The notes under the pieces were generated by a model. The model was given only the letters and a program-made list of their open reading frames with translations. It had not been told where the DNA came from and ran no database searches. A stretch of DNA of 64,000 bases, from assembly GCA_022478985.1 (NCBI GenBank), contig JAKSZP010002670.1, positions 217,001 through 281,000 on the forward strand, given 5' to 3'. This DNA is from Massospora cicadina (lineage: Eukaryota; Entomophthoromycota; Entomophthoromycetes; Entomophthorales; Entomophthoraceae). The stretch's first letter is position 1, and every line of letters starts with the position of its first letter. This document shows, piece by piece, positions 27,101 to 38,500 of the stretch. The translations under genes were made by a program, and so were the position numbers.

Positions 27101-28604
27101 GCTATCAAGGTTATTAAAAGTATAAACTTTTTTGGCATAAAGTCTTATTTGTTTTTAATCTAATACCTTGTTGTCTAAAAAATCAGCGCACAGGTAAACT
27201 TTAATGTTCTTAATCTGATTTACATAGAGTTTGAGCATCTTTAGATATATTTACAAGCTGAAATGTTTTATGTTTCATTGGGGGTTACATTATTGATAGG
27301 TGGAGGCTACTAGCAATCACTAAGAGTGTTTTTATGTCTTCAGTATCTTTCAAAAATAGTGCATAAGTATTTTTATCCTTTGTTGGTCTTAAAGGAATGT
27401 GTTTAATTCAGCATAATGGCTATGGCTGGAGCTTTTACAGATGGAATAGATGATCTACCTTTCCAATGGAACACTGATTGAATAAAAAAGTAAGATAAAA
27501 CCAGGAATTATTTTGCTGAGTCTAAAGCTAATGCCGCCCATTGATAAAGTGAAATTACATGTTTATCAATCCTTTACAATAAGAGCTGTAAACAACTATA
27601 TAAAAATTAAACTATTACAAAGGCGTAGACCAACGCAAAGATCAGTTAGACTTATCCTAATTCAGAATTAGTAACAAATCTTATTCTACTTGCAGCTCCA
27701 TACATAGAATATGTATATTGTTTTTATATTTTCACATATCACCAGTGTTATATATATTTATATCTTATTAGATAAGAACCTTTTAATTTTTATAGTCTAA
27801 TATAATAAAAATTTTCAAAGGTAACTTTGGAAAAACCCTAAGTAGGTTATGTTCCAATAAGCCATTAACAAGGACCTCTGAACCTTTAATAAGCAGTTTA
27901 TTTTTATTCTAATCATCCTGCCATGGCATGCTCTAAAGGACTGCCTTAACACAATTATAACTTATACCAGCAACACAACTTTTATCCCAACATTTTTCTA
28001 CAATAGTTTGCAAATATATGTGAGCTTTTAATAAATTAAACTCATTTAAAAACTTCTCCTCTTTTCTTCTGCATTGCATATCCATAAACTAGAGGAGATC
28101 TTTAAAGGGGTCCTTGTATTTATATTTAACACTACTTTTTCTTATATTACTAAAGACATGCAGTTTTATTTCATATTTAGCTTTGCCTCACAAATGCCTT
28201 GATAAACTCTCCTGAATTAAGTTTAGGTTGGCCTGCTTGGGCTTGCCTACTGCAGATTTAACTTTTACCCAGATTTTCCCTCTCTATCACCATTTCCCCA
28301 CCTCAAAAGTGTTTTGGGACTAGAGTTCTCACATCAGTCTCCCACCTGTATTGTCTGTGCTGCCTAATCTGCCTGTGCTAACTGTGTTGCCTAGATCTAA
28401 GCCCATGCTGCTTAGTTAGCTGTATGTCAAGAGTTTTCAGGCCACATTCTTGTAAAAAGCAAAGTTATGTGTCATAATTTAGACTACGTCAAATCATCAT
28501 GTTGTACTAATCTTAAAATAAATCTATTTTATGATGCCACTTAAGATTGGTACTTCATTTATATAAAGATTTTAATTCTTTTTATAGCCTTGGTAGATTG
28601 TTAA
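24125..28604. other. AT-rich repeat-decay region, no gene seen
   Basis: Only short ORFs with no recognisable domain (for example 25203-25394 and 26623-26808). A small GC-richer stretch at about 28200-28440 repeats words such as TGCTGCCTAATCTGCC and could be an old LTR fragment. CpG is rare. I see no tRNA, no intact gene and no clear element border. Confidence 0.4.
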
Positions 28605-28838
28605 GATACTAGCAGAACCAATCCAACATCCATAGTATACAAAAGAAAATTTAAAAAGACCAAAGCTTCCAGGGAGAAGCCTCAATTTAAGGTATGGAAG
28701 ACTCAGCCTATAGACAATGCCTACAAATCATTGAGGATTATAGATGCTTGGGGAAATTTTATCAATATAAGAGGCTCATTAAAAGGAATGGAAGGATTGG
28801 GAAATAAATATAACCTAAAAATAAATGAAAAAATTTAG
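28605..28838 (+). other. Open stretch of 77 codons, unassigned
   Basis: After a TAA at 28602, the frame stays open to a TAG at 28836 in very AT-rich DNA. The peptide is basic (KRKFKKTKASREKPQFKVWK, then IIDAWGNFINIRGSLKGMEG). There is no ATG near its start, so it would be an internal exon or a fragment of a larger frame, perhaps a decayed Gag or exon. I do not recognise it. Confidence 0.2.
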
Positions 28839-31666
28839 ATCTAATTAAAATTAGCATCAAGTGTATGAAAATAGTATAAAAAAGAATCAAAAGATATGTG
28901 AGATTCCATAAACTTGAGTGTTTACAGAGTTGAGATAAAACTGGGTTTAGCCTATATTTAGGCTATCAAAAAGGCACAAATGCACAATTATATTCAAAAA
29001 GTCCTTAGTATTAAATTTGCATATTTTCAATAAGAAACACTCATTTAAGTCTATATGATTATACCTAGCATTTATAAAGCAAAAAGAGGTTGTTGATTTT
29101 AATTCTGCCTTATTAAACTGATCAATAAGTAATAAATTAAATAAACAAATATAAATCAAGTTAATAAAATTTAAATTGATTTTTATACCTATTATACAAT
29201 GAATCCCCTATCACCAAGAACCAGATACTGAAATCAGTCACCATGTCACATCATGGTTCACTCTTATTTGGAATCAAGGCACACTATTGGGTTTATGTAT
29301 TGTTTTAACCCTAGTGAAGGGGCAATCACTCCAAATTATAGTGGTATATGGACCAACTATTTAATTTAAAGAGTGCTCTCTATATTGTAGATGAGTACTT
29401 GATTAGTTCTCCCCAACTCTTTTGGCAACTATTGGAAAGGACCCATCTGTTATGCTATGTAGCCAAGATCAGGAGTTTTAACATGTTTGAATGCTTAGTA
29501 TATGCCATATCCTGAAAAGATTGGGCCGCTTGCATATGCTGTGCCTATGTTCTAAATGTTTGCTGATGCCTGCATCCAATGTGCCCAATATTGTCTGCCA
29601 TATATTAACAAGTCTGCTAAATTGAGCAGTTTAAAAGGGATTGATATCGCAGTTGATATTTAACAAATTGTGACATTGCACAAAATCCTATGGCTAAAAT
29701 TTAAGAAATTTTTTTCCTTAAAACTCGGTGCTTAAATTAGGATTGAGGTCCTATAATTGTGTGGACAATGGCTGTAGAATTGGGGTTTAGTAATTCAATA
29801 TAAATTTCTTCAAAAACTGGAAACATTTTTCTTAGACTTGTATAATGAGGCCCAAATTGGGTGAACAAATTTATTTTCATCCAAAACTCAATTGAAGTAT
29901 GTGCCAAGATTTATGATATGATAATAAATAAGGATCATAAAAAGTATATGTGCAAATAGCACAGATTATGCGCAGAAATTCTTCAATAGTATTATTTTTA
30001 GGCTTCCCACATTTTAAATGATCTTTAGAGGTTAAAATTATATCCTCTCCTTGCCCCTACCGCTGAAATTTTTAGATAGTTTGTAATATTTTATCTTTTG
30101 GTTTTTCTTTGACCTTATCTTCAAATAGTTTTTACAAAATAGCTTTATGGCGCCTCTCACTTGAATATTAATCACATTCAACCTAAATGGCAATATCATG
30201 TGTCTCCTGGAAAACTCCTTATGATAGAATATCTGCAATAGATGCCAAGTGATTGATTGCCCAAAGATCCCTGATATACTGGTTGCTCACCTCTGCCAAT
30301 TAACCTCAACTTTTCATTTCTGAATAGTTGTACACTCCTTGGATACCTTGCAAAGCTTTGCTATAACCCTTATACAGCCTTATATAAATGTCAAATTTGA
30401 CACTCTATAATTTTAGAAAGCACCTCATAGACATTAACTAAAGTATAAGTTGGTCTTGTTGCCTTATTCTTATAGCTCTATCAGTTTAATAGTGACTTGA
30501 TCATTTCTAGTCTAAGTTGATCAAGAGTGATTAGTTTAATACTACATATCATAACTTGAGAATTTTACTCTTTTAATTACCAAAGTGTAATAATTATAGA
30601 AAATAATATTACTGGGTACATGATAGTACTTATAATGTGTACATATGAGGTTTTCTTAGGTACATGCTATACTATCTGTTAAGCATTTATCTATATAATA
30701 ATGAATTCAAATTTTTTACTGATATAAAATATATTAAAATCAGTAACAAGTTTTGAAATAATCTGCAACTATGTGTTTAAAATTATAACAGTCAACTTTC
30801 TATATTCTGCCATTTGGTTGGGATGCAACTAGTTAGATATTCTATCAAATTACACAGGATAATGATCTATTCTATGACTATATACATTTTAATTTACTTT
30901 TTCATCTTTAGCCTATTAATTTATAGCTATTTTACTTTTTGTAAAAAAGACTTTTTATACATCTATCATTGATTTGTCTAATTTTGTAATCAGTGATTAT
31001 CTATCATAGTGCAAGTTGTAAGAGGCATATGGCAATAGCTCTTGCATGTGGGCTTAGTGAGCCTTTATAATCTATTCTCGATATATTTGTACAGTATACT
31101 TTAGCTGTAAGTACCAAATGAGCTCATCTTTCACTTCATTGTACATCCATCGCTTGACCTCCCCTGTGTTATTTAGCTTCAACCTCACTATATCTTGGAA
31201 GGGATCTCTGTTGGTATATATTGATCAATTTTAATAACAAAAAACTCACCATAGATTTAATAATAGCAATATATGAAACTTTAACTTTTTGATTGTAGTT
31301 TATTCTAACATGGTTTATAGTTTGAGTAGTTTAGTCAAAACTGTTTAGAAAAGGGTATACTTTTTAATCTTTTAATAAGAAAATATACTACGTTCTTATT
31401 AGATAAATTAGTTATGATATACTTTAACTTTTACTAGATAAATTTTAATTGATGAAAGCTTATCAAGGTTTGCACAATAAATCAAAAGTTGTAAAAAAAC
31501 AGACACCGATATATAGATGGGCTTCAAAAGAAAGTAAATAATGTAATTAAGTCATTCTGATGTATTTTATAAATCCGATTAAAGAGAATTTAAAGTTACA
31601 CAATTATTTATTAGAGATTTGAAGCATTAAAAGTTAATATAATCGAATTTATTAAAATAGAAGTTT
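28839..31666. other. AT-rich region, possible trace of minus-strand gypsy integrase
   Basis: Mostly featureless AT-rich DNA. On the minus strand at about 31200-31000 a fragment reads REIIKAH-like sequence, as in integrase zinc-binding regions, and near 30830-30790 there is a weak SQPNGR-like trace. Both are too short and broken to support an element. Nothing else was identified. Confidence 0.2.
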
Positions 31667-31672
31667 TTTATT
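31667..31672 (-). terminator. Polyadenylation signal of the CLASP gene
   Basis: AATAAA on the minus strand, 96 nt past the stop codon at 31769. It is the first such hexamer downstream that I noticed. Position and sequence fit a fungal 3' end. Confidence 0.5.
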
Positions 31673-31768
31673 GAAAAGAACTGGGGGTATATGCAAAAGG
31701 GAGACTTAATATAGACAGTACAAGGAATTAAATAATGGCACCAGAAGCCATGAAAGGTTTCAGATAGC

Positions 31769-33277
31769 TCAAAAAGGCCATCCATTATCAGTAGGGGATG
31801 GACCGTTTGGTTGATGGTCAACGGGGGCCAGAAATTTGGCTTGGGGATGCGCCCGCTGAAGATCTACGGAAGAGGCAAAGAACTGGGCAACAAGCAAAGA
31901 GCCTTCAGTTCCAGGAAGAGGCGGGGCAAGAATCGGGCGATGGCCGGAGGGTGAATTAGGTGGCGCAAAAGGCATGGGAGACAAAGATCTATAATAAAGG
32001 TAAATATAGGCAATAGTTAAGATTATAGCATCGAAGTACCTTAACGAAGAGTCCACAGCAAGCGCAATGCTGGCACCAGACACTTGTCCACTAAAATCGC
32101 TTGCCGAAGGGAGCGAAACTAAGTTTAGCTCAGCTGCTAATTTTTGGTGGGAAAGAGAGATCTCTTGGGACCGTGCACGTTTGGAAACAGTTTGGGATTC
32201 AGCAGTTAAGGAAGGAGATAATTTCCTCTTGGTGGCGGGGCTACACTTGGAAAGTACAGTTGTGTTGGCAGAGGATGTGCTAGATGAACCTCTCGAAAAG
32301 CTGTTCACTCGGGGACGGACGTGGGAGAAGGTTGGGATCTTATGACTCAAAATTTTCTTGTTAGGAAGCAATTGACCGGGCTTTTTATCTCTGGGAGGCA
32401 CAGCTACCTCTTGAATGATTGGTTTGTTACAATTAATGCGGGACACCACGTGGGAATAGTCCGGCAGTCGGTGATTGACAATGAGAGTCCGGGAGGGTGG
32501 AGTTGGTTGGCTTCTCGCAAGCTGAGAAGGAGAAAGCTGGCTGTTAAGAGCATTTGGCGGAGTCCGCTGGAGATGTGGGGACCTACGAGGGGAAGACGGA
32601 GAGCGGGTGGAAAGCAGAGTGGCGGGGACAAAGTCTAGAAGTGCAACTCGACGTTGAGGAAAGTGCTCATAATAGATCACCACTGCGTCACAAGCAAGCT
32701 TGCGAATATCAGCCTTGGGATCTCTGGCTCCTCTTTTCAAGGCTTCCTCTAATTGCGTTTGTTTATAAAGTAGCATCGATTTAGGAAACTTTGAGACCAT
32801 TTCCTTGATGAGTCCTACAACGTGAGGCCGTGCCAGGCTGCTCATGCCCTCAACAGCAGCACAAAGCACTTGAATCATGATCGGTGACGGCCGGGCCTTG
32901 ATGATGGCGCTAAGGCAAGAGGAGCCGCGAGTACGGTAGATGCTACTAGTTCGACCAAGTATTGCAACAAGGGCCGGTAGTACCACCCTGCTCAGAAGGG
33001 CAAACGCCTTGCCAGTTACCTCTACTAGATGCTTAACTAACATCACCGCTGAGTTACTTAGGATGGTGCGGTCTGACTGCACAAACCCACTAAGTGGCAC
33101 CGCGAGCTTTTCTAAGCACGTCGTAAACTCAGGATGACACCCGACTTCGGGCGTAACCTTGGCCTGCAGCAATGCTAAGGTGCTATTAATCTGAGCCCAT
33201 GTCTGTTCAGTTTCGGTAATACTAGAGAGCCGAGTCACTAAGTTGTGAATATGAACACTAATTGATCCTTGTACCAT
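31769..33277 (-). CDS. CLASP-family (TOG domain) microtubule-associated protein
   Basis: Likely binds microtubule plus ends and kinetochore or spindle microtubules, as CLASP/Stu1/Peg1 proteins do. Residues about 8-225 form a CLASP_N/TOG-like helical repeat domain: the IYRTRGSSCLSAIIKARPS and RKLACDAVVIYYEHFPQR segments match the helix pairs of that family. Residues 225-400 are Ser/Pro/Arg-rich and probably disordered, as in the microtubule-binding linker of CLASPs; the C-terminus is Pro-rich. Unspliced, the frame is 502 aa. A 51-nt intron at 31989-32039 is inferred, giving 485 aa from 33277-32040 joined to 31988-31769. The start has a good context (A at -3, G at +4). The protein is short for the family (usually over 1000 aa), so further exons or a truncated paralogue are possible. 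The region keeps many CpGs, unlike the surrounding repeats, which argues that it is a live gene. Confidence 0.8.
   Translation of the reverse strand: MVQGSISVHIHNLVTRLSSITETEQTWAQINSTLALLQAKVTPEVGCHPEFTTCLEKLAVPLSGFVQSDRTILSNSAVMLVKHLVEVTGKAFALLSRVVLPALVAILGRTSSIYRTRGSSCLSAIIKARPSPIMIQVLCAAVEGMSSLARPHVVGLIKEMVSKFPKSMLLYKQTQLEEALKRGARDPKADIRKLACDAVVIYYEHFPQRRVALLDFVPATLLSTRSPSSPRRSPHLQRTPPNALNSQLSPSQLARSQPTPPSRTLIVNHRLPDYSHVVSRINCNKPIIQEVAVPPRDKKPGQLLPNKKILSHKIPTFSHVRPRVNSFSRGSSSTSSANTTVLSKCSPATKRKLSPSLTAESQTVSKRARSQEISLSHQKLAAELNLVSLPSASDFSGQVSGASIALAVDSSLRYFDAIILTIAYIYLYYRSLSPMPFAPPNSPSGHRPILAPPLPGTEGSLLVAQFFASSVDLQRAHPQAKFLAPVDHQPNGPSPTDNGWPF
31989..32039 (-). other. Inferred 51-nt phase-2 intron, open in frame
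   Basis: On the minus strand the sequence runs AG|GTACTTCG, has CTTAAC (branch-point-like) near its middle and ends TTATAG|A. Its 17 codons contain no stop and encode an out-of-place hydrophobic aromatic stretch (YFDAIILTIAYIYLYYR) in an otherwise Ser/Pro-rich tail. Removal rejoins AG+A as Arg and leaves the frame unchanged. Confidence 0.75.
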
Positions 33278-33960
33278 TTTATAAAACTATTTGTAAAGTT
33301 AGAAGTGTAAAAAAGTATCTTTTCTCTTAAATTAAATACAGAAGTAATATAAAGCCCATTTGACTCCAAAGCCTAACCTATTTAACAGTTGTGATACAAT
33401 GTTTTAAATGATAATTCTGGGTAATGAAGTTTAAAAATTGTACCAGTTTTTAAACATTGAGATGCTGAATATGGCTGGCATACTATGTATATAAAAAACT
33501 ATAGAAACTGAAAACTAAAGCCGACACATCGCAAGAACATTTTGATAATATAAGGCAAGTCGATGCGTGTATAAAGTGCGTCAATAGAGATAATCTTTAT
33601 AGCAAACTTAAAACTTTCAAACCTTAATATTCAACTTTCGTCAATTTGAAATGCCAAGTGGGAAGTTGAAAATTTTCTATGCTATATTGTATAATAAAAA
33701 CTGGTTGATAATAAAAACAAGTTTATCAACGTTAAGTAAAAGTAACTTACAAGTTAAACCACTCTTATAAAAATTAGTACTCAAGAGAAATCTTAATTTT
33801 GACTCAATTTATTCTGTTTCTTAATTCGGTTATGCTTCAATTTTAAATTCAAAATTTAAGCAATTAGCGCCCTTTTCTAAAGGGTACTACTTTTTAGAAT
33901 TACATAAAATTATTCTAGAATAAATTACTAAAGTATCTCATTTAAAAAATTATGTTCATT
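33278..33960. other. AT-rich upstream region of the CLASP gene
   Basis: No ORF or repeat recognised. It separates the CLASP start codon from the CpG-rich segment at 33961 and may contain 5' UTR or promoter. Confidence 0.35.
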
Positions 33961-34230
33961 CGAGAGGCCGACTTGGGAGCGATACCGCACCACTCAGGGG
34001 ATGAAAGGGGAAGTTGAATCAGGGAAAGAAGGATAAAACCCGAAAACCCTCCACGCGCGGCATTTTGATAGGCCAGGTACGCCATGGATCATCTGCGATT
34101 TGCTATCCGGTTTGGGGTATTGGGGCATAACGCCAACACAGTTATAATTGGCATCATCCAAAGTTCAGCTACCAGGATTGAATTGAGGAATGGTCATCGA
34201 GCCCATACTCTCCATTGGGCATAAAATTCC
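33961..34230. promoter_or_regulatory. CpG-rich segment upstream of the CLASP gene (promoter or exon candidate)
   Basis: A sharply bounded GC-richer block in AT-rich DNA with 13 CpGs in about 270 bp by my count, against roughly one per 200 bp in nearby repeats. It contains only short frames: a 44-codon plus-strand ORF from ATG at 34084, and minus-strand starts near 34213 that stop after 16-17 codons. Retained CpGs imply an unmethylated, constrained or recently arrived sequence. A promoter or non-coding first exon of the minus-strand gene, or a small separate gene, are all possible. Confidence 0.4.
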
Positions 34231-34349
34231 CTTTTATTTCGAAAAATTAGAAAATTTATTTTTAGCTAGTACAAGTATCTATTACATAAAAAGTATAATA
34301 ACTAGTATAGCAATTTATTTTATGGTAACTTTATTTTCATGATTCTTAA

Positions 34350-34583
34350 TCCTTTCACTGATTTGACGCATATATGCGTCCAAAAAATAGAGGTATGTAA
34401 ATTTAAAAACGCATATATGCGTCCAAAAAACGAGATTTCTATATATTTATTTCAAAATTTATTAAATATTCGTTTACGGACAAGGACCAAAATAATTACA
34501 AAAAATGTAGACGTCGGCTAAAAAAATTTTGCCAAATTTAAGGACCAAAAAACAGAGGATTTTTTTGAAAATCATTGAAAGGG
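34350..34583. mobile_element. piggyBac-type MITE with TTAA target duplication
   Basis: 234 bp bounded by TTAA (34346-34349 and 34584-34587). Terminal inverted repeats read TCCTTTCACTGATTT on the left and, reversed, CCCTTTCAATGATTT on the right. Inside the left end lies a perfect 16-bp palindrome, GACGCATATATGCGTC (34365-34380), and 14 bp of it recur at 34409-34422, each followed by CAAAAAA. TTAA plus CCYT-type ends are the hallmark of piggyBac elements. There is no transposase, so it is non-autonomous. Confidence 0.8.
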
Positions 34584-34587
34584 TTAA

Positions 34588-35030
34588 GATCTATGTACAA
34601 AACCAAAATAAAAATTAAGTTAAGCGATCCTGAAACAGATACTCTCAAAACTTTCAAGCAGGCATATAAAACAAGCTCTTATGGAATTCAAATAGTAATA
34701 AAAACATATGATAGTAAGAGTTTTAACCATCAGTCCAACTTTGTCTTTATTTGATAAAATAAGTAATCTAGTAACCACAGTATATATATCATCTAAAAAT
34801 GCTTACTGACTTATGATTATATATCTGGTAGTCAGGAATTATAATTTATTAGTTAAGTTATAATTAGTATAATGCTCACTATAATATACTAAAATTCTTT
34901 AAATAAATTAATAGCTAAAAACTACTAAAGAGATTTAGTATACCTTTTACTAAATACTACCCGCTCCCTGAAGCCTTATTTGCAATAAATAGTTATGTTA
35001 ATACTTTACTTTTACATATAAAATTATATA
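34588..35030. other. AT-rich spacer, no gene seen
   Basis: No recognisable ORF, RNA or repeat between the MITE and the first Helitron. Confidence 0.4.
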
Positions 35031-35386
35031 TCTATATATAAAAAACAAGGTCGTGTTAGTTACACCATTTATAACTCAAGAACGGCTGGACCGATTTTTA
35101 TGATCTTTGCTTTGTTGGATTTGTCTCCGCCCCGAATAGCAGAATAACTATTAAAACATGGGAAAATATAGTAAAATAAAAAGTTTTATATGTAACAAGT
35201 GAAAATCCTATATATACTTTGATGGTATTCGCTATATTGTTACAGCTGAGCAGTTTGATATTCAGCTGATTTGATATTTTAAATGGTTTTGTTAAGTGGT
35301 TAGTGGTCATTCAGGTATTTAACAAGTTTATCTAAATCAAAACTTTGAATCAAAAGTCCAATTGATTTTAAAAATACCTCCTCTAG
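35031..35386 (+). mobile_element. Short or degenerate non-autonomous Helitron 1
   Basis: It begins TCTATATATAAAAAACAAGG after an A, a typical Helitron 5' terminus. The stretch 35150-35310 is clearly homologous to 43640-43800 inside Helitron 2, including AAAATAAAAAGTTTTATATG. It ends near CTCCTCTAG (35378-35386), comparable to CTCCGCTAG in Helitron 2, but without a clear 3' hairpin. It is only about 356 bp, so it is a deleted derivative. There is no Rep/helicase coding. Confidence 0.6.
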
Positions 35387-35569
35387 CATAATCAGCTCAA
35401 CTTCTTTTCTCTCTCACAGATATCACTTTTATAGCAAAAAGTGAATTGAACAAGAATTGAGAGAGCAACCAACTGCCATACCACACTGCAATTTTATAGA
35501 GCAGTGAACAAAGGCCAACCAACCAAGCGTAGGGAAGTCTAGCCACCCATCTGTGCACAGCACATAGAA

Positions 35570-38500
35570 ATGGATGACTTGCCCACACTGATTGTAAGTT
35601 TTAATACAAATAATACCAAGGTCGCTGAGATGGATGAACCATCCACCAATCTTTCCACCAGCCCAAGCCCTGATATGACTAAAAACAGGGCTGGGCATGA
35701 CACAATATATGTGCCAAGTAATGCACTGGTGGCACAAACAACAACGAAATGAACAAATATATTGATGGGTCACAGAGCCTAAACAAATAGCGTGAATGAC
35801 AGGGTTGACTCCCTAGGATCGATGCCCACCAACACCTTGATGACAAGTGCAACCTTCTGGGAGAGAGACCCAATGCTGAGAACAGTAGAGTCAGGAATAG
35901 TCCCCAATGAACCTCAATCAGCAGGGGGACTGGGGCCTCGCAGGGTGAGAAAATTCCTGCCAATAATATAAAAAACCCAGATGAGGTATTGGTAGGATCC
36001 AAAACTGACTTGGATTCAAATAACAAAAATTGGTGATTTAGACCAATGGAATCAAACAATAAAAAGCTTTCTTCCAACATGGAGAAACTTGTCAAATCAG
36101 CTCAGGGTATTTGGGAAAAAAACAAGTTGGATGCCAATCCTGAAACAACCCAGTGGGGGGCAAATGGTCCCCAACCAAAATTGATTTGGGAGCATGAATA
36201 ACTCATTGGGTGGAATGCCCAATACACAATCGAGTACAATCCCTGATAAAGGTATTCTGACAGGGAGCCATAACTTGACAATGCATTGATGGCCAACCCT
36301 GAATATCCAATCACTGAACCAAGCTGATCCACTGAGGACCAACCAAAGTGGGGGTGACTCTATATCAGGGACCAAATCTGAGGGATCAGACACCCAAGAG
36401 GGATCAGCAAAAAAACTTAAAGTACTACTGAAAGGGGCAGAAATCCTGACAGCGGTCAAGTTGACAGCCAGGGCCCCAGTTAAATTTACACCAATCCAGT
36501 CAGACATGTTAGAGCATCGAGGTGTGTCTACCTGCAAGGTCAAACAATGGGAGGCTCTCCAGTTTCTGTACTCTACGGTGACTCAGTGGGTCTCTAAAGG
36601 AATTAAGCCAGCTATCGTGGCAATATGGCGTGCCCATAAAGTTTCCGCTGGAGCAGCCAAATGCTGGCTCAACACCCAAATCTCAATCAATATGGCAGTA
36701 CAATTTAAGGCATCTTGAGCTCAAACTGAAAATGCCCTGGAGTGGATAAAAATCCCCATGGACTACAAGGTGATAGAGGCTACCATCCACAAAGATTTAA
36801 AACTGGCAGATGCAAAAGCCTGGATGGAGGCCAGCATCAACCTATTAAATGTGATAGGATACAACAAGGCAGGCATTATGGCACATTATGCCCAAGCCAT
36901 TGGGAGCTCAGGCCTAAGCCCAACAAATTTAGCCAGATACACTAAACATTTCCCAAATGCATCTATGGCCCTCGAATGGGCCAGACACTCCATTCTGGTG
37001 GACATGGCACTGGAATGGTATAACACTACCTTCTCCCCAGAGGAAACACTACTGTGGATTGTGGCTGGGTTCAAGGCAACCAAGGCCTTACACTGGTCTT
37101 GTATCCATATTACACCTGCCACCACATCAGATCTGATGAAAGCGGGCTGAACAAAGGAAAAGGCAGTGAAATGGGGACCCTTTCAGGATTGGTCACCAGA
37201 AGAGGCCATCAACTGGTCCACCAACGGATTCACACCAATGGAGATAAAATACTGGGTCCAAGCGGAGGCCAATATGGACCTAGTGCATGAATGGGAAGAA
37301 CTGGGGGATGACCAAACTGATTCATGAAACCCTCAGAGGCCACCCATTCCTGATTGCAAAGTGGAAAATCTGGCACAATACCGCAACACTTGCTGAGGCT
37401 GCAGACTGGGATATGGCGGGGTTCACCCCCCAATCAGCCCAACTGTGGATGGAGCATGAGATCTCACCACAGGCAGCAACAGCAATGAAAGGGGTCACAA
37501 CTCCAGACTTGGGCTGAGAATGGCTCAAAGTGGGGATCCACATCAAAACTATCTGGGACTGGAAGCAATCCTTCCCAGAACTGACAATAGCTGCCCCATA
37601 TGCCACAGAAGGCTTCACCCCCTCAGAAGCATTTCAATGGTGTGAAGCGGGGGTTCCAGTGGACATGGCATGAGTATTCACAGATGAGGGCTGAAACAGC
37701 GTTACTTTAAGGGACTGGTGTCAGCGTAGCTCGATTATGCTGGAGGTCCTCCAACAATACCTCCACCCAATGTGCAGCCCAGAATCTGCTCTCAAATGGT
37801 ACCAACTGGGGTTCTCACCAGCGGATGCCCTAGAGTGGCAGAGCCTGGAAATCAGAGCGCAAATGGTTAAAAGTATTATCTGCCGTGGTATAAACAGTCA
37901 CCAACTTGAAGCATTCCTCAGCCAGGGTTTCAGCCTCAATGAATCAGTGAGTTGGATTCTGAAAGGAAAGACCCCTGCTGAAGTACCCAAACCAAGCACA
38001 AAATCAAAATTGTACAGTGCAGTGGTGGCACATACCGAGGACAACACTTGGAATGTAGCAGGGAGCCACATCAATTACATTTGTCAATTGATCAATGGGG
38101 GCTTTACAGATCACCAGGCACCAAAATCATACCTTAAAGATGCTATCTGAGTCCACCTACAACTAGTGGAGGAGGAAGAATGGTCTGACCTAATTCTGTC
38201 AATTTACCTGGAACTAGACAAAGTCCTAGTGGGAGGGGACTTTGACCATCACTGGGTCCCCAAACGGGGTTATATAGATATAGCAATCCCAGGCAAGTTG
38301 GACCACAAGAAACTTCTCAAAACTGGCATCAAGTACAAGGGGATTTATCTGTAAATGGAGCTGACCAGATATGCTAACCAAATGGCAAGGTGGGTTACCT
38401 TCCAGAACCTCCCCACCAACTGCAAATGGGAATGGGTACACAAAGCAATCTGGACCAGGTTGTCTTACTATGGGGAAGTACACAAATTCTGCCAAGCTGG

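Noticed and set aside
29200..31250. A distinct minus-strand gypsy element
   Set aside because: Only two short, broken integrase-like traces could be read, with no RT or LTR. Kept as a note in the gap entry.
32101..32784. Plus-strand ORFs opposite the CLASP gene
   Set aside because: They are antisense shadows of the CLASP coding sequence with no recognisable domain.
31769..33277. CLASP gene as a single uninterrupted 502-codon exon
   Set aside because: The internal 17 residues are unlike the rest of the tail and are bounded exactly by GT...AG with a branch-like site; splicing keeps the frame. The intron model is preferred, though retention cannot be excluded.
34084..34218. 44-codon ORF in the CpG-rich block as a small protein gene
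   Set aside because: Too short, no domain, and equally short frames exist on the other strand. Left as part of an unassigned CpG-rich segment.
36102..36543. Long minus-strand ORFs over the LINE
   Set aside because: They mirror the coding frames of LINE ORF1 and carry no domain; the plus strand has the repeat array and enzyme motifs.
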